This document shows, in pieces, positions 32,288-40,734 of a stretch of DNA of 64,000 nucleotides. The translations under genes were made by a program, and so were the position numbers. The notes under the pieces were generated by a model. It saw only the letters and a list, made by a program, of their open reading frames with translations, did not search any database and was not told the origin of the DNA. Numbering within the stretch: the stretch's first letter is position 1; the number at the start of each line of letters is the position of its first letter. The DNA is taken from NCBI RefSeq assembly GCF_030817595.1, contig NZ_JAUSZN010000001.1:1620001-1684000 (forward strand), written 5' to 3'. The stretch comes from Neobacillus niacini. GTDB lineage: Bacteria; Bacillota; Bacilli; Bacillales; Cytobacillaceae.

Positions 32288-33136
32288 CTATCGCTGTGTA
32301 CCCGATACAGCTGCTTTTGTTGTGGGTATTTCCAAAACAATTTTCGATTCTTGTTTCCCATGTGTGTAATACAGCGCAAATCCGGTAAAAAGAACCCCGC
32401 TGACTAAATTTCCAATTAGCACAGGTATTTGATTCCACAGCCACCAATCAGCCATGCTAATATCTGCGCCAAGAATCATGCCTGCTGGGATGACAAACAT
32501 ATTTACCACAGCGTGCTCAAAGCCTTGGGCAAAGAATATTAATATTGGCAGCCACATTGCCGCAATTTTTCCAATTACGGACTTTGTCGTCATCGCCATT
32601 ACTGCACCAAGTGTCACCATCCAATTACAGAGCAGCGCTTTTACAAATACGATGAGCAAACCTTCTGAACCAAGACTTTTGTACCCTAGCGTTTTCGTTT
32701 CCGCCACTGCAAGAATCTTTGCTGCAACTGCATGATTGGTGACCTGGCCGAGCTGTGTAACTGCTATTATATATAGAATGGCGTAAAAAACAGCTCCAAT
32801 TACATGACCAATAATGACCCAAAACCAATTCTTTAACATCTCGGTTCCTGTTGCTTTTTTCGCCATTACTGCAACGGGAATGAGAGCAAAACTACCCGTA
32901 ACTAATTCCAATCCAAGGAGAATAATAATGACAAATGCAGCTGGAAATAGTAATGCCCCAACAATCCCTAACCCTGTTTGGATCTCAGCTGTAAAAGCCA
33001 ATGTCGTGCCAAATCCGAGCAATGCTCCACCTAGTGCTCCTCTGATGAGCAGATCCTTTACAGGTAATTTAGCCTTTACTTTTCCTGCTTGAATCATACT
33101 TTCCACTACTTGATTTGGACTTATAATCGCCATCAT
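32288..33136 (-). CDS. Formate/nitrite transporter family channel (NirC-like)
   Basis: A 282-residue FNT protein with six helices. Motifs: GALGGALLGFGTTLAF, a conserved stretch LCNWMVTLGAVMAMTTKSVIGKI, and FAQGFEHAVVNMFVIPAGMI, which carries the central His of FNT channels. Being in the nirBD operon, it most likely imports or exports nitrite. The start is placed at ATG 33136 because the upstream GTG lies inside the GGGGGG ribosome binding site. Confidence 0.92.
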   Translation of the reverse strand: MMAIISPNQVVESMIQAGKVKAKLPVKDLLIRGALGGALLGFGTTLAFTAEIQTGLGIVGALLFPAAFVIIILLGLELVTGSFALIPVAVMAKKATGTEMLKNWFWVIIGHVIGAVFYAILYIIAVTQLGQVTNHAVAAKILAVAETKTLGYKSLGSEGLLIVFVKALLCNWMVTLGAVMAMTTKSVIGKIAAMWLPILIFFAQGFEHAVVNMFVIPAGMILGADISMADWWLWNQIPVLIGNLVSGVLFTGFALYYTHGKQESKIVLEIPTTKAAVSGTQR

Positions 33137-33199
33137 TTTCACCCCCCTAATTTTAATGACCTTGTATTATTAATTGTTCAATTTCCACTTTTTTAGTGA

Positions 33200-33350
33200 A
33201 TCTTTTTTCGATTTGGGTCACTATGAACCTCCTATAGTTACCCAAACCACTATCCCTAATCGATTTCGGTCACTATGAACCCTTCATAGTGACCGAACCA
33301 CGATCGCTGCCCTGACTCGGTCACTATTAACCTATTGAAAGAGACCGACA
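33200..33350. repeat. Tandem array of about 52-bp hairpin units (array 2) inside the nitrite operon
   Basis: Three units. Unit 1 arms are 33213-33224 and 33234-33245 (TTGGGTCACTAT with ATAGTTACCCAA, one mismatch). Unit 2 arms are 33265-33276 and 33286-33297 (TTCGGTCACTAT with ATAGTGACCGAA, perfect 12 bp). Unit 3 keeps a 6-bp outer stem TCGGTC/GACCGA. Loops are nine bases, GAACCTCCT and GAACCCTTC. Loop spacing is 52 then 51. Between units 1 and 2 a G-C pair is replaced by C-G. The array lies between nirD and the FNT gene. Confidence 0.85.
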
Positions 33351-33357
33351 TCCCCAT

Positions 33358-33681
33358 CTATTCTCTGATTAAGACATAGACTTGACCGCCATTAACCTCC
33401 ACTGGGTAAGTCTGAACGCAACCTACATCTGGCGCCTGGACATTGCCGTCTTTAACACTTATTTTCCAGTCATGCATGGGGCAAAATACATATTCCCCAC
33501 TGAGTATTCCTTCTGCAAGGACGCCGCCTTTATGGGGACAGCGGTTCTCAATGGCTCGGATATCGCCATTTTCCGTTTTAAAAACGGCGATTTCCTTATT
33601 GCCAACGATGACTGTTTTTCCCAACTTTTGCGGTAATTCTGCTACTTCCCCAATGAAGACGCTGCGTAATGTTTTTTCCAT
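33358..33681 (-). CDS. nirD: Assimilatory nitrite reductase [NAD(P)H] small subunit
   Basis: A 107-residue Rieske-fold protein with both ligand pairs intact: CPHKGG and CPMHDW. It is the partner of NirB (NasE in B. subtilis). ATG at 33681 with GGGGAG eight bases before it; an upstream GTG is less likely. It lies 15 bases after nirB. Confidence 0.93.
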   Translation of the reverse strand: MEKTLRSVFIGEVAELPQKLGKTVIVGNKEIAVFKTENGDIRAIENRCPHKGGVLAEGILSGEYVFCPMHDWKISVKDGNVQAPDVGCVQTYPVEVNGGQVYVLIRE

Positions 33682-33696
33682 AAGATCCACTCCCCA

Positions 33697-36105
33697 TTAT
33701 TTCGTTTCTACTGGTACCTTTACATTTTGATATAAGTCTCTTAAAAGGTTTTTATTATTAATCGCTTCTTTCCATGGATCTTGAACCACAGACAGCGCCT
33801 CATCGATTCGATTATTGTATTCCTTGACCATTAATTCATCCGATAGTACATCTCTAATATGGTCTATCCCTAAGCGCTCCACCCATGCTGAAGTCCTTTC
33901 TAGGTATTTAGCACTTTCACGATAATATTGAAGGAATGCCCCAATCATCTCGACCAACTCATCACCTGATTTGAACTTAAACAACAAATCCGCTTCACGC
34001 AGATGTGTCCCGCCATTGCCGCCGACATACATTTCCCAAGCGCCTTCTACACCGACAACACCTACATCTTTAATTCCGCTTTCTGCACAGTTACGCGGAC
34101 AGGCTGACACAGCCATTTTCACTTTATGCGGAGTGTTTAGACCTTCGAACTTCCTTTCTAGTCTGATTCCCATTCCAATTGAATCCTGTGTTCCAAACCG
34201 GCAGAAATTTTCACCTACACAGGTTTTTACAGTGCGAAGTCCTTTAGAATATGCTGACCCAGATGGCATATCAAGCTCTGCCCAAATCTTTGGCAGGTCT
34301 TCTTTGTATACACCGAGTAAATCAATACGTTGACCGCCCGTAACCTTTATCATGCCAACCTTATATTTATCAGCAACATCGGCAATTTTCCTTAGGTCTT
34401 CGGAAGTTGTAACGCCGCCATACATTCTTGGAACAACGGAGTAGGTACCATCTTTTTGGATATTCGCATGCATTCTTTCATTGACATATCTGGCTTCGTG
34501 CTCGTCTTGATATTTCAGTGGATTGATCATTCCCAAGTAATAATTTAAAGCTGGTTTACATTTTGAACAGCCATCAGACTCCCACTCCAGCACGTTCATT
34601 ACCTCGCGAATATGGGTGAGACCCTTTTCACGGATTTCGGCAAGTACTTCATCTCTTGATAATGTGGTACAGCCACAGATTGCTTCCTTTTGGTCCGCTT
34701 GAAAGTGTTCTCCAAGTGTACAAGCAAGTAAATCAGAAACAAGTGATTTACACCCCCCACATGAACGGGAAGCGTTCGTACACCCTTTCACCTGATCAAC
34801 TGTCGTTAATCCATTTGCTTTAATTGCCTCGACAATACTTCCTTTTGTGACACCATTACAGCCGCAAATAATCTCCTCATCAGGCATGCTTGCTACTAAA
34901 TTAACCTCAGAATTAGCACTTTGAGATGACTCTAAATACTCCTCAATCAGTGCCCCTTTTTTAATAAAGTCGAATAACTTATTTCCGTCCTTTGTATCAC
35001 CGAACAGGACAGCACCTGCAATTTTTCCGTCTTCAATGAGTACTTTTTTATAAGTTCCATTCCAATCGTCGTACATTTTATATACTTTGGTACTCTCATC
35101 TTCATTGATTTTTCCTGCCGAGAATACATCGACACCAGACACCTTTAATTGGGTTGATAATACAGAACCTTGGTAGCCATTATCTCGCACTCCACAAAGT
35201 CTTTTCGCTAATACTTGTCCTTGCTGGTATAGAGGAGCCACTAATCCGTAGGCAATTCCGCGGTGCTCGGCACATTCTCCTACCGCAAACACATTCGGGA
35301 TGTCTGTCTCTAAATAATCATTCACAAGGATACCTCGGTTAACGGGTATACCTGCTTCTTGTGCCAACGCGACATTCGGTTTAATCCCAACCGCCATCAC
35401 GACCAAATCTGCTTTAATTCTGCTGCCATCCGAAAACTTTAGTCCTGTGACATGTTTTCTGCCGGTAATTTCTGCAGTATTTTTTTGTAATATAAAATTC
35501 ATTCCCTGTTTTTCTAGTTCTGTTTGCAGCAATTTACCTGCCGTTCTATCTAACTGACGCTCCATTAAGTAATCGAAAATATGAATGACATCTACCTCCA
35601 TTCCGAGGTTAAGAAGGCCTCTCGCTGCTTCCAATCCAAGTAGGCCTCCGCCAATGACCGCCGCTTTTTTGTGTCTTTTTGAATATTCAATCATCTCTTC
35701 GCAATCTTTTATATTCCGAAACGCCTTTACTCCTTCCTTATCTGCGCCTGGTAATGGAAGCATGAATGGGTTAGAGCCTGTGGCAATAATTAACTGATCA
35801 TAGGACTCAATTCGCCCTTTATCGGTACTCACAGTTTGGTTTGTTGTATTAAGGGATGTTACCGTCTCTCCAGGATAAAAACGGATCTTGTTATCTTCGT
35901 ACCATTCCCAGTCATTTAAGGTAATGTCACTCACTGAAGTACCACCCTGCAGGACCTTTGATAACTGAATTCGATTATAATTTGGATAGGGCTCAGTGCC
36001 AAAAATCGTAATTTCAAATCCTTCTGGATTTATTTTCAACACTTCTTCAATCGCTCTGACTCCTGCCATTCCATTCCCTATGAGAACTAGCTTTTGTTTT
36101 ATCAT
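33697..36105 (-). CDS. nirB: Assimilatory nitrite reductase [NAD(P)H] large subunit
   Basis: Reduces nitrite to ammonium. An 802-residue protein. The N-terminal FAD/NAD(P)H disulfide-reductase-like domain starts LVLIGNGMAGVRAIEE and has AAVIGGGLLGLEAARGL and VFAVGECAEHRG. Two BFD-type [2Fe-2S] segments follow (CGCNGVTKGSIVEAI with CKSLVSD; CGCTTLSRDEVLAEI with CSKCKPALNYY). The C-terminal sirohaem/[4Fe-4S] domain has CVGENFCRFG and SACPRNCAESG. GGAAGGTG precedes the ATG. First gene of nirB-nirD-FNT-sumT-TrpD-like. Confidence 0.97.
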   Translation of the reverse strand: MIKQKLVLIGNGMAGVRAIEEVLKINPEGFEITIFGTEPYPNYNRIQLSKVLQGGTSVSDITLNDWEWYEDNKIRFYPGETVTSLNTTNQTVSTDKGRIESYDQLIIATGSNPFMLPLPGADKEGVKAFRNIKDCEEMIEYSKRHKKAAVIGGGLLGLEAARGLLNLGMEVDVIHIFDYLMERQLDRTAGKLLQTELEKQGMNFILQKNTAEITGRKHVTGLKFSDGSRIKADLVVMAVGIKPNVALAQEAGIPVNRGILVNDYLETDIPNVFAVGECAEHRGIAYGLVAPLYQQGQVLAKRLCGVRDNGYQGSVLSTQLKVSGVDVFSAGKINEDESTKVYKMYDDWNGTYKKVLIEDGKIAGAVLFGDTKDGNKLFDFIKKGALIEEYLESSQSANSEVNLVASMPDEEIICGCNGVTKGSIVEAIKANGLTTVDQVKGCTNASRSCGGCKSLVSDLLACTLGEHFQADQKEAICGCTTLSRDEVLAEIREKGLTHIREVMNVLEWESDGCSKCKPALNYYLGMINPLKYQDEHEARYVNERMHANIQKDGTYSVVPRMYGGVTTSEDLRKIADVADKYKVGMIKVTGGQRIDLLGVYKEDLPKIWAELDMPSGSAYSKGLRTVKTCVGENFCRFGTQDSIGMGIRLERKFEGLNTPHKVKMAVSACPRNCAESGIKDVGVVGVEGAWEMYVGGNGGTHLREADLLFKFKSGDELVEMIGAFLQYYRESAKYLERTSAWVERLGIDHIRDVLSDELMVKEYNNRIDEALSVVQDPWKEAINNKNLLRDLYQNVKVPVETK

Positions 36106-36287
36106 GTGAACACCTTCCTTATTCGTTTTGAATTATCTGAATTATTTATAACATCATGACAACTTTATTAACATCACTTTGGAAGGTTATCTTACACATT
36201 ATTTCACCGCTTTAACCGGGTAAAGCATCCTAAAAACCTTTATTTTATCAAGGTGATAACGGATACATTTACTCACAAAATTCATAA

Positions 36288-36320
36288 AAAAATTGGACCT
36301 CAGAATGAAGTCCAAAAACC
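36288..36320 (-). terminator. Terminator of germination operon 1
   Basis: TTGGACTTC..GAGGTCCAA hairpin followed by TTTTTTT on the minus strand. Confidence 0.85.
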
Positions 36321-36323
36321 AAA

Positions 36324-36524
36324 TCACCACATGAAATGTGTAAATATGTAATCTCCAGCAATTAACCCAAAGCCAATTGAAATATTGACCAATCCTAAAA
36401 ATTCTGACACCTTCTGTTCTTTTTTGAGCGAAGCATTTTTATAAGCTTTTACATCGGTAAGTAGGATTAATCCCCCTGTTACCCAGCAGAGTACGATTAC
36501 ATAATTTAAATATCCGATATACAT
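36324..36524 (-). CDS. Small two-helix membrane protein (CLC_0170 family), D-subunit position of ger operon 1
   Basis: A 66-residue protein with two transmembrane segments (YLNYVIVLCWVTGGLILLTDV and FLGLVNISIGFGLIAGDYIF) joined by a short Lys-rich cytoplasmic loop. It resembles the CLC_0170-type family. It lies 11 bases after the gerC-type gene, before the operon terminator. Known two-helix D subunits that modulate germinant receptor activity in Bacillus have this size, topology and place, so I infer that role. Confidence 0.75.
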   Translation of the reverse strand: MYIGYLNYVIVLCWVTGGLILLTDVKAYKNASLKKEQKVSEFLGLVNISIGFGLIAGDYIFTHFMW

Positions 36525-36535
36525 AAAAAAACTCC

Positions 36536-37753
36536 TTATTTAGATTTCATGCCAACGCGGTGAATATGGGAATCAACCTTAACATCAAATGTAAGATTCT
36601 GATAAATTTCCTCCCATTTATCTTTTGTCTTTACGCTTTTGTTCCAATACCGCGGTAATTTAGCTCGAAAATGTTCACCAAACCCAAAAATATCAGATTT
36701 TGTTTTTTGCGTCTTTGCAATTAATTTTTCAATTGCCTTTTTGGTGTTTTTAGAAGTTTCCTTCTCAATCTTTTTCAATATAGCTGAATCTGACAGTTGT
36801 ATTTTTGCGCTTTCCTTTTCATCAATCTCACTTTCATATTGGACCTTGATTGAGACATGTGGTCTGCCATTCTTAAGCATGACTTTCGTCCTTGTATTTC
36901 GGCTAACGGCTCTTACTAAAACTGATTCATCAGTGCCGGGGACTTCAGCAAATGCTCCATACCCGCCTCTGCCGATTCCTCTTACGGCCATAAAGATACC
37001 TATTTCCAAAGGATTTGTCTTTCCGACCATTCTATCCTTATTGAAATAAGCAAGACCGTTAAGTTGTATAGTAGACTTTCCTTTAAGTTCTAAATATGGG
37101 AGGTAAGGATCCTGCCCCTTACTAGAGTAAATGGTCCAAAAAAGACCAATAAAGCTGGGTGGATATTTTCCTATTGCAGATAAATTGTCAACCATGTCTG
37201 CTAAATAAAGCGATGGGATACGTTCGAGCTCTGGGATAATATTCATATATTTTGAAGCTGATTCCTTTGAGACCACTAGAGAGGCTGTTCTTCGAATTTC
37301 GGGATTACGTCTAAGAAAATCATTAAAACGGGCTGTTCCTGTTCTTGCTATTTCCTCACTTAGGACTATAATTCGTAAGTGACCTAGAAACACTTCATCT
37401 GCAACTTCCTGCTGGAGATTTAGTATCGCATCCTCTATAGTATGACCAACAACCTCCACCACCAAAACAGGCTTTACAGAACCCCCAGGCTGCTGTGGAC
37501 CCAGTGGTATTTCTCCAGGGACAGCGATTTGGGCCGTAACCTTAATCATTTCTTCATCAGGAATCGGATACTTTTCACTTAAATGGGAAACCTCATCTTC
37601 CATTTTGCGATCCTTCTCACTAGCTTTATCGATTCCAATTGCTAAAACATTTGCTCTTTGTTCAATTTCTTTACTGTCCCAGCAGCCTGATAGTAGTGGT
37701 ATGAGGAAGTAAAACATAATAACAACTTTTATCTTACGATGCTTTTGCCACAT
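36536..37753 (-). CDS. Ger(x)C-family germinant receptor lipoprotein (operon 1)
   Basis: A 405-residue C subunit. The signal peptide VVIMFYFLIPLLSGC ends in a lipobox, and the mature N-terminus WDSKEIEQRANVLAIGID is the family signature. Later segments ILNLQQEVADEVFLGHLRIIVLSEEIA and LRRNPEIRRTASLVVS are also conserved. It sits on the outer face of the spore inner membrane with the A and B subunits. It overlaps the gerB-type gene by 20 bases. Confidence 0.92.
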   Translation of the reverse strand: MWQKHRKIKVVIMFYFLIPLLSGCWDSKEIEQRANVLAIGIDKASEKDRKMEDEVSHLSEKYPIPDEEMIKVTAQIAVPGEIPLGPQQPGGSVKPVLVVEVVGHTIEDAILNLQQEVADEVFLGHLRIIVLSEEIARTGTARFNDFLRRNPEIRRTASLVVSKESASKYMNIIPELERIPSLYLADMVDNLSAIGKYPPSFIGLFWTIYSSKGQDPYLPYLELKGKSTIQLNGLAYFNKDRMVGKTNPLEIGIFMAVRGIGRGGYGAFAEVPGTDESVLVRAVSRNTRTKVMLKNGRPHVSIKVQYESEIDEKESAKIQLSDSAILKKIEKETSKNTKKAIEKLIAKTQKTKSDIFGFGEHFRAKLPRYWNKSVKTKDKWEEIYQNLTFDVKVDSHIHRVGMKSK

Positions 37754-38846
37754 TTTTTTTCCTCCTCCAGCTCCTGAGGAAATCGATTAGTAAAAGGAAA
37801 GCAGGATAGATAATTGTAATAAGTAAACCTGCTCTTCCGATTAATTGGATAATCTCATACATGTGTAAAACGTTTTGCGGTGCCATCGCCAAAAAAAACA
37901 CAAATGGCAGAATAAAATAAGAGAGTACTTTATGGTCCTTAAGTCTGAAAAGCTCTTTAATAGAATGGATGGTAAAGTAGTAACTTGAGAATAAGGTAGT
38001 AAAAACAGCCAAAACCCATACCGCCAAAAAGATGATATCGAGCCTTTGTAGGATATTACCTGGAATTGCTGTTGTCCGAGCCAGTTCTAACGTAGGCCAA
38101 AAGATTTGTTTAATTTCTTCTGGTCCAAAAATAGCCACCGTAGCAATCACAATTAATAAGTATAGTCCTCCTGAAATCAGGATTCCCCATAAACTAGCCT
38201 GCATAGCTTTTTTGGGCGTTTTCATGGCCGGAATAATCATCGTAATAATGAAGGACCCCTGAAATAGCGCTGAAACGGTGAGCATCCCTCCAGCCATATT
38301 CCGAAGATCATTTCCTATAAAAATTGGACGTAAATATAAGAGATTGGCATTCTTCAATGAAAAGGCAACGACAATTAAAACGGGTGCCAATATCATAGGG
38401 ACATACAAATTGTGGATATAGGCAAAAACATTGATATTGTTCCGACAGCTAATCGCTGCCAATAAAAGCATGACAATAACTGTGACTTCTAAAGGTGTTT
38501 CTCTTAGCACTGCCGATACCACAACCGCACCAAACTCTCGTGCTGTCAGACTGGTTAATATTAAAAAAAAGAAGATGACAACTATGCTAAAAGTCTTGCC
38601 CAGCCATTTCCCAATGATATCTTGACTATAGGTAATAATGGTTTTTTGCGGGTGGCGAATCCCAAGATAGGTTAGGATCATTAATCCAATGGCTGCCATA
38701 ACTATTCCGGTAAAGGTGACAAATGGAGCGCTTGTTTCTCCTGCTCTGACTGCAAACATAGGCAATGGGAGAACACCTACTCCAATAATCGTACTAATTA
38801 AGATCGTTGTGGCTTGAAGTGCTGTTATTTCCTTCGGATCCCCCAT
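37734..38846 (-). CDS. GerAB-family germinant receptor permease (operon 1)
   Basis: A 370-residue B subunit with ten helices of the APC/GerAB type: ITALQATTILISTIIGVGVLPLP (first helix with GVG motif) and the later FAYIHNLYVPMILAPVLIV. It senses the germinant. The start at 38846 (MGDPKEIT) follows GGAGGG by 8 bases and gives the same length as the B subunit of operon 2. A longer frame to 38870 lacks a ribosome binding site. It overlaps the reconstructed end of the gerA-type gene by 53 bases. Confidence 0.92.
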   Translation of the reverse strand: MGDPKEITALQATTILISTIIGVGVLPLPMFAVRAGETSAPFVTFTGIVMAAIGLMILTYLGIRHPQKTIITYSQDIIGKWLGKTFSIVVIFFFLILTSLTAREFGAVVVSAVLRETPLEVTVIVMLLLAAISCRNNINVFAYIHNLYVPMILAPVLIVVAFSLKNANLLYLRPIFIGNDLRNMAGGMLTVSALFQGSFIITMIIPAMKTPKKAMQASLWGILISGGLYLLIVIATVAIFGPEEIKQIFWPTLELARTTAIPGNILQRLDIIFLAVWVLAVFTTLFSSYYFTIHSIKELFRLKDHKVLSYFILPFVFFLAMAPQNVLHMYEIIQLIGRAGLLITIIYPAFLLLIDFLRSWRRKKNVAKAS

Positions 38847-40462
38847 CGGTTGTTCCCTCCCGCTGATCATTTCCTAGTTTGCTATTCTCTAACATCTTAT
38901 TTTCACTTTCTGGAAGTCTAGATTGGTTAGATGGATGAAGAAAGTCCGGTCTTTTCGGCATCCACCATAACGGACTCCGTACCACAACATCTTTCATCCC
39001 TTCATAGTCAGAGGGAGAAACAGGTGCCATATATGGGACACCAAAAGATTTTTAAAGAGAGCATATGATTAAAAATAAAGATAACACCTACCATCACGCC
39101 GTATAGTCCGAAAATCCCAGCCAAAATCATGATAGGAAATCTCAGCATCCTTAGTGCAAAAGCTGCTGTATAGGTGGGTGTGGCAAAAGAACCAATTGTG
39201 GTTAAGGCGATAACCACAACTGTTATCGGGCTGGATAAACCTGCTTCAACAGCCGCCTGTCCGATTACCAGCACCCCTACAATGGATAAGGCTCCCCCTA
39301 CTTGTTTTGGCAGCCGGACGGTAGCCTCTCGTAATATTTCCATCGCGACTTCAATAATCAAAACCTCGATAACAGCGGGGTAAGGAACCCCTGCCCGGCC
39401 CCCGGCAACCGCTACTGCAAATTCTGTCGGCAGTAGTTCCGGGTTAAAGGCAATTAGGGATACGTAAAGAGATGGAAAAACAAGTGAAAACACTAAAGCC
39501 AATATCCGCGCCAGTCTAACAAAACTTCCCATTAAGAACCTTGACGAATAATCCTCTGTTGTTTGATAAAATTGATTAAAAACAACCGGTACCAATAAAG
39601 AAAATGGTGAGCCATCAACTAGAATAGCCACTCGTCCCTCTATTAAATTTGCCACCGTTTTATCTGGCCGTTCTGTCGATTGGGTCTGAGGAAATGGTGA
39701 GAAAGGATTATCTTCAATGAATTGTTCTAGATACCCCACATCTAGGATGGCATCAATATCAATCTCCGAAAGCCTCTTTTCTACTTCTTTGATCACTGTC
39801 TCATTTGCAATTCCTTTAAGGTAACAAATGGCCACCGTTGATTTTGTCAGCCGGCCGATTTTCATGGTTTTTACTTGGAAGTCTGGTGTTGGAAGTCTGT
39901 ATCTTAATAAGGCAATATTCGTAGCGATGCTTTCAATGAAACCCTCCCTTGGTCCTAAAATGACTTGTTCGGTTTGAGGCTGGTCAATCGCTCTTTTTTC
40001 CACTTTTCGTGTTCCAATATGAATGGCTTCCTTGATGCCATCAATAAAAATCACCGTTTCACCGCGAAGCATCAATTCAATTAATTGATCAATGCTATCT
40101 CCAACCTTTGCCTCACTATGATAAATCGTTTCTGTTAGGATCATGTCAATCAATTGGGTAAGTGGTTTTTCCTTTCCCATTAAATGTTCAGGTTCATACA
40201 TGAGAGACTTCAGTATATCCTTATTAAGAGAATCTTTATCAACTAAGCTAGAAAAATACACGCAAGCTGCTGAGAATTGGCCAAAAATCTTAAAATGTTT
40301 TATTTTTAAATCTTCGTTATTACCAAGAATTTCTTTTATTTGTTTCTCAGTCTCTGTTAAGGAGCTAGAAGTTGGTGTGTTTTCCTTTTGTGAAACCAAT
40401 TTACTCGGTGTTAACAATTGAGGTTTTTTAACGGTTCGTTTCTTCTTTCGAAATAAGGACAC
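38794..40462 (-). pseudogene. GerA-family germinant receptor A subunit (operon 1), frameshifted near the 3' end
   Basis: GTG start at 40462 with AGGAGGTG seven bases before it. The N-terminal soluble domain contains LLRGETVIFIDG and GPREGFIE, and the membrane part contains TERPDKTVANLIEGRVAILVDGSPF, VAGGRAGVPYPAVIEVLIIEVAMEILREA and GQAAVEAGLSSPI. After HMLSLK the frame breaks at a run of five As (minus strand, about 39050-39054) and stops after 484 codons. The expected continuation FGVPYMAPVSPSDYEGMKD is present in the other frame and runs to 38794. Removing one A restores about 555 residues. It is either a true inactivation or a sequencing indel; only the C-terminal tail is affected. Confidence 0.88.
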
Positions 40463-40534
40463 ACTTTCACCTCCTAACTAATAATTTTTACCAGTTCACC
40501 AATTTTATTCCTCCTTGACCATTGGATATAGTGA

Positions 40535-40568
40535 TAAAAAAACAGAGATCTAGAAAGACCTCTGTTTA
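40535..40568 (-). terminator. Terminator of germination operon 2
   Basis: AACAGAGGTC/GATCTCTGTT stem followed by T7 on the minus strand. Confidence 0.85.
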
Positions 40569-40573
40569 CTGTA

Positions 40574-40732
40574 TTATTTTAATCTGATGAAGAAGGGACA
40601 CACGCATATCACTAAACCAATTAAGGTAATGCCGATAGCACCTAGTTTATTTTTATCCTTAAGAAGGAAATAAGCATGTGCGAAACTATAAAGTCCACCA
40701 AAAAGCACGACAATCCATAAAATGACCAGCAC
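40574..40732 (-). CDS. Uncalled 52-residue two-helix membrane protein, D-subunit position of ger operon 2
   Basis: Begins at GTG (40732), two bases after the stop of the gerC-type gene, with AAGGTGAGG about 8 bases upstream. The protein is almost all membrane: VLVILWIVVLFGGLYSFAHA, a KDKNKL loop, then GAIGITLIGLVICVCPFFI. It ends 6 bases before the operon terminator. Size, topology and position match the known small D subunits of gerA-type operons and mirror the gene at 36324 in operon 1, although the two sequences are not obviously alike. Confidence 0.7.
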   Translation of the reverse strand: MLVILWIVVLFGGLYSFAHAYFLLKDKNKLGAIGITLIGLVICVCPFFIRLK

Positions 40733-40734
40733 GA

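Noticed and set aside
33200..33350. CRISPR-like array
   Set aside because: Period is regular but the units are hairpins that differ in their stems, the intervening stretches are similar to one another, and no cas genes are present.
36106..36323. TnrA, FNR or Rex site upstream of nirB
   Set aside because: Several partial matches (for example TGTTAATAAAGTTGTCA) but none keeps both conserved halves, so no regulator is assigned.
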